From Dipteris shenzhenensis (taxonomy: Eukaryota; Polypodiophyta; Polypodiopsida; Gleicheniales): a DNA stretch of 64,000 nt. This document shows, in pieces, positions 55,626-64,000 of this stretch. The number at the start of each line of letters is the position of its first letter. Positions within the stretch are counted from its first letter, which is position 1. The notes beneath the pieces were generated by a model. That model did no database searches, was not told the origin of the DNA, and was given only the letters and a program-made list of their open reading frames with translations. The position numbers were made by a program, and so were the translations under genes. The stretch is taken from the NCBI GenBank assembly GCA_047967505.1, contig CM106539.1; one strand, given 5' to 3'.

Positions 55626-58369
55626 AGAGATGGTCAATGACCTCTCAGGGTATGACATGCTTGCTAAGATTGATGGCTATAGCAACAATTGCAATGAAGG
55701 TGTCTTTCCCCGAACACTACCAGGGCTCACCTCTGAAGGAAGACGGTGACTATCTCGGCAATGGAACCACTGAAACCGGCCTTCAATGAGCAAAAGGAAA
55801 GTGATCTTCTACTCCATCATAAACTTCATAAATAGCCACAATGCAAGCTTAGTCACTTCAACCACGTAGCACAACTTAGAAACAAACTTCAACAACAACA
55901 AAGGGGAGGCTAGAATGACCCTGCTCAATGAAAACAGTACACAATGCACCCACTGGCTCCAAATGCCTTGGCGCCTCTTACGATATTTATTTATGCTTCT
56001 AAATGGAAATGCTTTACACCAGGGTTTCACCCCTGCACTGTTCCTATCTGCAAATCCTCTACCTGTCTTCAAGGCAAACAATCCAAGTGCACCACTAGAA
56101 TTCCAACTGGCAAGGCATACTCAAGCATCCACTTTTGATCTGACCCAACTAAGAGGCATTCAGGCATCCATACCACTAGCAAACTGAGCTCAAGGCAGCC
56201 TCAAGGCTATCACATGCATCCATACTATCCATACAGCTGTACAGCCTGCTTTCAGTGCCAAAATTTGGCTCAAGAATCGCGCCACAGCCGTACAGCAACC
56301 TTGAGATGCGTGCTAGTAGCCAGGGCTACTTCTAGAAGTTGCAGGAGCTGGGGAGAGAGTCAGAACAGCAGCAAACACACAAGAGCAGCAGCAAAATGCA
56401 ACGAAACAACAACAAGAAGCTTCTGCTAGACTTACAAGCCTCCAAGAGGGTGAGGGGAGAGAGATGGTAGGTGGGGGAAGGGCATGCATACACATGCATG
56501 ACAAATGGCACATCTTTCTTTCCATTTTCCCCTTCATCAAAGTCCTAACCACCATACCAAGGACGACGTTGGTTGTCCTTGGGCCCAACTTTTAGACCCC
56601 TCTTTAAAGCCTTTGCCTTGTCCCTAGGACCTAGTGGTGCACCTAGACTTTGCCCCTAGGAACTTCTAGGAAGTGTGCACTTCCTCTAACCAGCCCCTCA
56701 CGGCCAAACCATTACTACACTTAACCATGGTTAACCACGGGTTAAGCGTGGTTAAGTTACAAAGATATTTTACATCACTTTTCACGTCCTCGTGACACGT
56801 ACCCTAGTGGTATGTTTCATTACACGTACCAAGAGGGGAAAAATACCCTACATTTAAGGGAGGCTAAGGCTGCTAAGCAAGAGGAGTCTACATCACCATG
56901 TGACCAAGGGCTACGAAGACCCCAGAGCTGTCCTATGTTGTTTTGGGTTCATCCTGTGAGCTATTAATCTTTTGTACTCTCTCATTTTCAAAAATAAAGA
57001 TACCTAGGGGGGAGTCTAGCCTGTTTGGGTTTTGGGCCCTAATGTGTTTGAGAGAGAGAGGAGAGGGGGAGAGATTGAGTCGTGTGAATGAATCGTTGAG
57101 CGCTGAAGTTTTTTCTTTTTTGCAAATCAATTCGAAACGGTTTTTATTGGCATTAGAGCATGCTTTTGTTGCCCCTTCTAGCAACAACGATCCCAGAGAA
57201 AGGAATAAGCACTTTGAAATGTGCTTCGGATGCACAACGCTACACCAGCCTGAATGTGTCAATGCATGCGTAAGGGTAGTGTCCCATCAGTTCCTCCATG
57301 AACCATCGTAGTTCCCACCGCCAACGTAAGATAAATCGAGACACGGCTAGGTGCAGTCCATGAAGGAGCTAGAATCAATTGGACTACGCCGAGGAGGTAG
57401 TAAAACTAGCAACAGCCACGTAAAGGCAATGAGCAGCCGTTGCATCGTACGATGGATAGTTTGAAGCAGGGCGAGACCCAAGCAAGGGAAATTGGTGGAA
57501 GAAGAATTAACTTATGATTCCTACGAATGGTGCAAAGAGGTTGTGTGCAATCGTATGGTGGCTGAAGCAACGAAGAAATTCAACGACTTTCTAATAGCTG
57601 GAATCGGGAGACCACCTTGAGAGAATCGTGCAAATTGACTTGTATATACAATTGTCAAGATTGTATTGCGCAAATTCGCCTGCTGCTGATTTGCATGTGT
57701 ATGGACGACCAGCGGCAAGTGCATCAGATTGTTGCTAGCAGATATGCTCACTAATCACGCACATAACCCAGGTTGGGTTCACTAGATCAGACCCTAGACA
57801 GAGTTTGGTAAAGACCTGACACGAAGCTGACATGGCGCTGACACGTCGTGTTGATGTGGCGCTGATGTGGCAGTGGGTTGCAGATACTGACGTGGCAAGC
57901 ACGTGTGCGCTGATGCAGCAGTGCAGGTAGGCAGTGACACGTGGCACTGGCAGTGTAGTCAGCTAACCAAAGTACCTAACTATATCACTTTATCTAACTA
58001 GACTCTGTTAGGGTAACCAGACCAAACCCCGTGTGACAGACAGACCCCAGTTAATTAAACCAAACCACAGTCAAGTCTAGAGCAGGTACAATTAGTAGGA
58101 AAAAAAGGAGGCAGTTTCTACTTGTCAGTTCTTACCTGTCAGAAAAACACTCTGTCAGTGCCTACCTGTCAGAAAACAGAGAAAAATCATAAATCTCTTA
58201 ACAAATAAAGGAATATGTATACCTTCCGAGCAGTAGAAAGAAAATTAAATGCAATCCTGAGACTTCTTGCAGTAGCTGGATATTGGATCAAATGCACTTT
58301 TGCAGAAATCTGAAGTATAACAGAGCCATTAATGATGTGCATCAATTGTGTATGCCCATGATGAGGTCT
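55626..58369. other. No gene recognised; repeats and retroelement scraps
   Basis: Contains a 39-bp near-palindrome at 56,719-56,757 and a TGGCATTAGAGC at 57,130-57,141 that resembles a degenerate initiator-Met primer site after an LTR-like stretch. A run of CTGAC(A/G)TGGC units with CACGTG motifs lies at 57,825-57,950. Open stretches here (for example 56,943-57,311) have no known domain. Confidence 0.35.
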
Positions 58370-58440
58370 GATAGTCAGCTCCATTGTTAGATTACTCAGA
58401 AAAGTGGGCACAAACAATAGAAATTGCAGAAATTTGAGCT
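58370..58440. repeat. 71-bp direct repeat, copy 1
   Basis: GATAGTCAGCTCCATTGTTA... to ...CAGAAATTTGAGCT, one mismatch from 58,704-58,774. Confidence 0.92.
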
Positions 58441-58703
58441 AGGAAAACCTCAAAGTTTTTCAAAAAGATAATTTTGACAATGACTTCTCGCTATCTGCTC
58501 AAGGGAATACTGCCATTTGCCTTTATAGGTTTTCTGTGCTTAGTTCCCCCTCGGCTTTTGAGGCTGAAATTCCCTCTTTTGAGCCTTGGGAAACCCCTTT
58601 TTCTCTGTAATGAAGGGGAAAAGGGGCCATGTTAGAGGTCCTTTTGAGGCCCTTTAGATGGAAAATGTGGAGATAGAGTATGTGGCCCTCCTCATCCATA
58701 GGT

Positions 58704-58774
58704 GATAGTCAGCTCCATTGTTAGATTACTCAAAAAAGTGGGCACAAACAATAGAAATTGCAGAAATTTGAGCT
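58704..58774. repeat. 71-bp direct repeat, copy 2
   Basis: Second copy, 334 bp from the first. It touches the truncated 3' end of the gypsy element that follows. Confidence 0.92.
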
Positions 58775-59973
58775 TGGACTAGGTAGGCGTAAGTGCACAT
58801 AATCCCCTTCTTCAAAAGACAGATACCTCCTGTGTTCATCCGCGTACTTCTTCTGCTGGGTTTGGGCATCCTGCATATTTTTTTAGCCAATTGCAGAAGG
58901 GCATCCATACTCTCCAAGTCATTTCTTGCCTGCTGATTTTTCACAGCCATGTCTGCAACTAAAGATGGCATACCCACTGTGCATCCATACATGGCCTTGA
59001 ACGGGCTCATGCCAATAGAGATGTGCTTGGTACTGTTGTAACAAAATTCAGCAAGTGCCAACCACGTATCCCAAGATTTCTGTGTGTCATGATAGAAATG
59101 CCTCAAATACTCCTCCAGCCATTTGTTCACCCTTTCTGACTGTCCATCCGTCTCAAGGTGGTAAGCAGTGCTAGGTGTAAGAGAAGTACCCACTGCTGTA
59201 AATAATTCCTGCCAAAAGTGACCCATAATTTTTGCATCTTTGTCATTCCTGACAATCTCCCGAGGGAAACCATGCTTAAAAACATGCTCGATGAACTGCC
59301 AAGCAACCTGTGATGCTGAATAACGGGTCTTAGTGGGTATGAAATGGGCCTGCTTTGTCATTCTGTCAACCACCACAAAAATGCTATCCCATCCCCGCCC
59401 TGTGGAAGGCAACCCTGTGATGAAATCCATAGCAATGTGAGTCCATTTTCCTTCTGGAATAGGTAATGGCTGCAAGAGACCCGCAGGTAACCTGCTGTCC
59501 ACTTTATTTTGCTGGCAAGGCAAACATTCACTAACAAATTTAACTACATCCCGCCACAAGCCATCCCACATAAAGCTCTGTTTGACCTTTTCATACGTCT
59601 TAGTACTACCCGCATGTCCTGCCATAGGAGATGAGTGCATTTCCTGTAAGACCAGCAGTCGGTACTTTGAATCTGGCACCAAATAAATTCTGTCCTTGCA
59701 CCACAACAGCCCATTATGCAGCTTAAATTCAGCATGCCCATAGCTCGATGGCCTCTGTAACTCCACAAATATGAAAGCTGCCTTCGAATCCTGCACGTAT
59801 TCTTCCTGAATACCATGAATCCACTCCTGGTAGATGGTAGAAATGGCCGACAAACTGCAAGCCCACATATGGGATAAGGCATCTGCAACCATGTTTTCTT
59901 TCCCTTTCCTGTACTCGATGCCAAAATCATAAGACTGAACCTTAGCCAGCCACCTCTTCAAATTCATTGACAA
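58775..59973 (-). pseudogene. Gypsy integrase with end of RNase H
   Basis: The first codons still belong to RNase H (NLKRWLAKVQSYDFGIEYRK and NMVADALSH). The integrase zinc domain has HSSPMAGHAGSTKTYEKVKQ and CLPCQQNK. The core shows HIAMDFITGLPSTGRGWDSI, VVDRMTKQAHFIPTK, EIVRNDKDAKIMGHFWQELF and ETDGQSERVN, so D and E remain, but the second Asp box reads NDKDAK instead of SDRDPR. A frameshift in an A7 run near 58,882 breaks the C-terminal part, which in the other frame reads ADEHRRYLSFEEGDYVHLRL before the sequence ends. Confidence 0.9.
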
Positions 59974-60003
59974 GTTGGGCTGCGTAAGGAAATACCTGAG
60001 TGT

Positions 60004-61143
60004 CCTATGATCTGTCTTAACCTTGATTTTGCTACCATACAGGTAGTGGTGTCATTTTTCGAAAGCATGGAGGATAGCCAACATTTACTGTTCATACACA
60101 TGATAATCTAGTTCCATGGCATCCAATTTCCTGCTTTCAAAAGCAATTACCCCGTGTTCCTGTCTTAGCACAGCCCCTAATCCTTTGCCACTGGCATCCA
60201 CAATGAAAGTACGTGAAAAATCAGGGCATACCAACACAGGAGCATGAGTGAGGGCGAATTTCAGGTCTTCAAAGCTGTGCTGTACATCTGTAGACCACAT
60301 AAAAGCATCCTTCTTCAAAAGGTTTGTCAGAGGGGCTGCTCTCTTGGCAAACTTGCGAATAAAGCGCCTGTAGAAGGAAGCAAGACCTAGAAATCCCCTC
60401 AACTGAGTAGGGTTGCGTAGCTGCGGCCAATCCTCAATGCATTTCACCTTTGCAAGATCCACTCGAATGCCATCCTTGCTCACAATGTGACCAAGATACT
60501 CAACCTCTTATGCCATAAAAGTGCATTTGCTGGCTTTAGCATAAAGCTGATGCAACCTCAAAATTTCCAGCACTTGCTTGACATGTCTGATGTGATCCTG
60601 CTTATCCTTGCTGTAAATGAGGATGTCATCAAAAAATACCAGCACATATTTGGAAAGGAGAGGCTGCAAAATCTTGTTCATGAGTGCCTGAAAGGTAGCT
60701 GGTGCATTGGTAAATCCAAAAGGCATCACCTTGAACTCATACAATCCCCTCTCTATGCGAAAGGCTATCTTGTGCTCATCCCCAACTTTCATTCTAATCT
60801 GATGATAGCCGGACCTCAAATCAATCTTAGTGAAAAATTGGGCACCCTTGAGTTCATCCAACAAGTCATCTATCCTGGGGATTGGAAACCTGTTCTTGAT
60901 GGTGACCTTATTCAAGTCTCTGTAGTCAATGCACATACGGTAAGAACCATCCTTCTTCACCAGGAGCACAGGGGATGCAAGAGGAGAGGTGCTATGAGTG
61001 ATGAAACTCTTCTGAAGTAAGTCCCTCACTTGAGTTGCCACTTCCTCCCGTTCTACCTTAGAGAGTCGGTATGGGGCCTTATTGATTGGCTTACTGCCAG
61101 GTTCCAAGAGTATGGCATGATCTACATCTCTTCTCGGAGGCAA
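60004..61143 (-). pseudogene. Gypsy reverse transcriptase and RNase H
   Basis: [75 protein letters not shown] and the catalytic [12 protein letters not shown]. RNase H: FIVDASGKGLGAVLRQEHG and AFESRKLDAMELDYHVYEQ, then IKVKTDHRTLRYFLTQPNLS. All lie in one frame with in-frame stops TAA 60,508-60,510, TAA 60,085-60,087 and TGA 60,053-60,055 (TGG likely), and TAG 61,144-61,146 at the boundary to protease. Catalytic residues are present, so only the stops inactivate it. Confidence 0.92.
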
Positions 61144-61146
61144 CTA

Positions 61147-62020
61147 TGATGGCAAATCAGCAAACACATCTGCAAACTCTGAGAGCAATCTCGGCATATC
61201 ACAAACATCAACATAGGGAGTGCCACCCTCTTTAGTTACTGACACATTTAATGCATATATGGCACTGCCCCTCTTGAGCTCTCTGGCCAACTGCCTTGCT
61301 GAAATGACCTGCAATTTAGGAGCTGCAATACCATGCAATGTAACTGATCCATCCCTGTGGGTAAAGCTGAGTGTTAAGGCATTGAAATCCATGCTGATTT
61401 TTCCCAGTGATTGCAACCAATCACAGCCCAAGAGAACATCTATTGGGCCCATGTCAAGTGCCAAGAGATCACCTACAAATGTATAGTCATCATAGAACTT
61501 AATCCTTGCATCTTGGCAACAAGATCTACTGATCATATGCTGTCCATTGGCCACTTCTACTGTCAACCCATGGTCTATCTCAATAGCAATGAGTCCCACC
61601 CTCTGTAAGGTCTTGCAGTTAACAAAACTGTGGGTACTACCGCTATCCACCAACACATGCACAATCCTGCCATTAAGCATCCCTGTTAATCTGATAGTAT
61701 CAGCACTTTTGGCACCCATCAAGGCATGCATGGAAATAGTATGAAGTGTTGGCTGGGCATCCCAATAAACCTCATCCTCGTTCACAGGAGCATTACCACC
61801 TGCATCTTCGCGTGCATAAAAAGGTATCACATCGTGATGCTCCACAGAAAATAGTGTGGGCCTACGGCATCTCATGCCACCAGTGGGCGAAAACTCATAC
61901 GAATGCAAAGCATGAGTGTCATGCGTAGTAGCACCACCAGGATCAAAAGGAAATTCAGTGCCCTTCGTGGCTACAGTGTCAAGAGCCTCATCTGCATCGT
62001 GTGTATTTGCCATCTCATCC
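61147..62020 (-). pseudogene. Gypsy aspartic protease
   Basis: The retropepsin signature VHVLVDSGSTHSFVNCKTLQ is intact. It is followed by VEVANGQHMISRSCCQDARI and DVLLGCDWLQSLGKISMDFN, the flap and LG-DWL motif of chromovirus proteases. It runs in frame with the zinc-knuckle part of gag upstream and with RT downstream, broken by the TAG at 61,144-61,146. The stretch LPSEFADVFADLP region at its end is the usual linker to RT. Confidence 0.9.
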
Positions 62021-62772
62021 TGAGACGTATCTAAAGAACATGGGGCATCAAACAATTCCTCGTCATCTGAGAGGTCAATGATCATGCTAAGCTTGGCAGT
62101 ACCACTGTTGCGCATCTTGCACACATTCCTGTGCTCAGGAGTCCATTTCTCGCCACATTTAAAACATAAGTTGGCCTTCTTTCTGCTGTCCATTATTGCC
62201 CATGTATGCTGTTTTATTTCAGGCTGCTCATTTCCAGCAATAGGCTTGGCATCAAGATACCTGTAAGACCTGGCATATGGCATCTTACTACCCGAGACAA
62301 TAGGAAAGCGAGGAAATAGTGCTGCTGCAGATTTCTTGTCAGTCCACTCAGCAAACTTAGGCTTTGACTCATCTAAGAGGTCAATGATCATGCTGAGCTT
62401 GGCAGTAAACAATTCCTCGTCATCTGAGAGGTCAATGATCATGCTAAGCTTGGCGGTACCACTGTTGCGCATCTTGCACACATTGCTGTGCTCAGGAGTC
62501 CATTTCTCGCCACATTTAAAACATAAGTTGGCCTTCTTTCTGCAGTCCATTATTGCCCGTGTATGCTGTTTTATTTCAGGCTGCTCATTTCCAGCAATAG
62601 GCTTGCCTCCAGGCTTGGCATCAGGATACCTGTAAGACCTGGCATATGGCATCTTAGTACCGGAGACCATAGGAAAGCGAGGAAATAGTGCTGCTGCAGA
62701 TTTCTTGTCAGTCCACTCAGCAAACTTAGGCTTTGACTCAGCGTCATACCCCGTAGCATGTGAGCTGCCCAT
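62021..62772 (-). pseudogene. Gag C-terminus with duplicated zinc-knuckle block
   Basis: Two in-frame copies of a block of about 108 residues: ESKPKFAEWTDKKSAAALFP, KMPYARSYRY, NEQPEIKQHT, then KKANLCFKCGEKWTPEH-NVC and LSMIIDLSDDEELF. The copies lie at 62,408-62,741 and 62,051-62,373, joined by a 34-bp partial repeat (TAKLSMIIDLLDE). The zinc motif is CX2CX7HX3C, as in chromovirus Gag (CFKCGEK...H). The copies differ at a few positions (for example a 12-bp indel, GGK), so the duplication is not brand new. Gag upstream is in another frame (see next). Confidence 0.93.
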
Positions 62773-62983
62773 GGCATTTCTATGCTTGCCAGCATACTTA
62801 GGCTCGAATACTTTGCAAGCTAAGTTGCCCTCTCAATTGTTTGAGGGTTATGTGCCTTCACATCTGCAGCGAAAGAAGAATTTAACCCATGGAAGAAACG
62901 CAACAGCTTTCCCTTTTCAGATACGTCCTGCACAATAGGAAAAGCTTCCAAAAGCGTTGCAAGTACTCTTTGACCGTACCGGT

Positions 62984-63955
62984 CTATGACAAGGCATAAA
63001 ATTCAGCCAAGTATTGATCCAATACAAGTGGAGATACAAATGTAGTAACCATCAATTCTTTGAAAACCCTCCAAGTGGTTGGTCTCTGAGGCGAATCCCT
63101 CATGTATCGCCACCATGTGTGGGCATAGTCTTGCATATGCATACCTGCAAAAATAATGCACTCCTCCTCAGACTTGGGGTAGAAGCGGAAATAGTCTTCC
63201 AGCTTTGTGAGCCACTCCTTCAACTCATTGGGAGTGTGAGTGTCCCCTTTAAACTTATGCACTATGAGTTTGTCCTTGATATCCTTGGCTGCATAATTCT
63301 TGTGTTTAACCTCCAGAAATGCGGGCATCATCACGCTTGAGGTTCACATAATCGGAGAAGGGCATCTCAAGTTTGATGGCCTCAGGTAGGGCCCTGTATG
63401 AACACAAAGAATCTGCCAACATGTCATCAAAAGTGGCTTGCTGCCCACCACTGACTCCCTAGTGCGTAGAAGCTGCTGCCATCTGATGCACTGGCTGCGT
63501 CTGGCTATACGTGCTCGCTAGCGGAGCGATAGGTACATGAACCTCGGGCTGGGTCTCTCTGCCAAATGCATCTCTCCGAAATGATGGCATACCAGCTGAG
63601 AAGAGGACTGTCCTCTCCCCCAGGGGTGTAGGCTGTCATATATCCTGCATAGCAATGGCAGATGTGATCTACTGACCAATCTGCTGTCCCATCTGGACAA
63701 GAGCGGTATCTTACATAGCCATGGCTGTGGTAAGCTGCTGGCTGAACTCCTATCCTATCAAGCGGAAAGCACCCTGGAGCATAGAGGAAAGGGCATCCAG
63801 AAACTGCGTTTGCGCTGCCTGCACTTCCCGAGATGTAGGAGAGAGAGGCTGAGTGGAAGGAACCTCTGCACTCCTAGTGGATGCAACCACTAGGGCAGGG
63901 ACTTGCTCATACTGATCAGTCTCAATATATCACGAGGGACACACTTCGGTGCCAT
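62984..63955 (-). pseudogene. Gypsy gag, N-terminal part
   Basis: The likely start is ATG 63,955-63,953 (MAPKCVPR). A Gln/Ser-rich decayed stretch with stops follows. The Gag core is open at 62,984-63,334: VHKFKGDTHTPNELKEWLTK, LEDYFRFYPKSEEECIIFAG, AHTWWRYMRDSPQRPTTWRV and FVSPLVLDQYLAEFYALS, the Retrotrans_gag pattern. A frameshift between 62,984 and 62,772 separates it from the zinc-knuckle part. Confidence 0.8.
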
Positions 63956-64000
63956 GGTAACTAGCCCTGGAGAGAGGAGCTCGAATGTAGGCAAGGAGAA

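Larger units (their letters stand above)
58775..63955 (-). mobile_element. Chromovirus-type Ty3/gypsy element, 3'-truncated and entering from the right
   Basis: Coding on the minus strand runs gag, protease, RT, RNase H, integrase, which is gypsy order. The sequence ends just after the integrase GDYVHLRLP motif, so the integrase C-terminus, any chromodomain, and the 3' LTR are missing. Gag starts near 63,955, so the 5' LTR lies beyond the window. The RT/integrase wording fits the Del/Tekay-like chromoviruses; without the C-terminus that is not certain. Confidence 0.88.

Overview
The window is nuclear DNA of a land plant with a transposon-rich genome. The evidence is a Ty1/copia element primed by initiator-Met tRNA, a Tat-type Ty3/gypsy element with a tRNA-Asp-like primer site, a chromovirus-type gypsy, a LINE whose ORF1 resembles the plant DUF4283 type, a Helitron-like element next to an RPA-like gene, TTTAGGG-like repeats, and two exons of a plant-type OMA1 protease. 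A 7.7-kb intron stuffed with a LINE suggests a large genome (fern, gymnosperm or similar), but the species cannot be told from sequence alone. Nearly everything is mobile DNA; OMA1 is the only clear host gene.

Layout. 1-3.3 kb: a scrambled copia end (two RNase H copies and LTR pieces) holding a 294-bp hAT-type MITE and a ~1-kb terminal-inverted-repeat element. 4.6-4.8 kb: a possible solo LTR. 5,097-10,676: a structurally complete but dead copia element with target duplication GAGTG. 10.7-14.6 kb: a gypsy gag-protease remnant with a foreign integrase piece inside its protease. 14.6-17.5 kb: AT-rich repeats with no gene seen. 17.6-35.0 kb: a minus-strand Helitron-like gene (N-terminal region, HUH Rep, PIF1-type helicase, fused endonuclease), split at 18,727/30,603 by an 11,865-bp Tat-type gypsy (18,733-30,597, target duplication CAATT, LTRs about 99% identical). 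36.1-37.3 kb: an RPA70-like gene fragment on the plus strand. 37.6-41.5 kb: spliced-looking minus-strand pieces of unknown identity and tandem duplications. 43.8-44.1 kb: CT/CA microsatellites. 44,225-52,309: the last two exons of OMA1 (minus) around an intron holding a full-length 7.0-kb LINE (44,690-51,721) with a perfect 13-bp target duplication. 53.6-55.6 kb: a truncated second LINE. 55.6-58.7 kb: no gene recognised. 58.8-64 kb: a 3'-truncated, minus-strand chromovirus-type gypsy whose gag zinc-knuckle block is tandemly duplicated.

Most apparent proteins are dead transposon polyproteins broken by single stop codons (often explicable by C-to-T change) and frameshifts. The most interesting reading is the Helitron-like element: helicase and endonuclease coding run into one another as in Helentrons, and an RPA-like gene lies divergently upstream as in plant Helitrons. 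Its coding frame resumes when the Tat element and one target copy are removed, so the order of insertion is clear.
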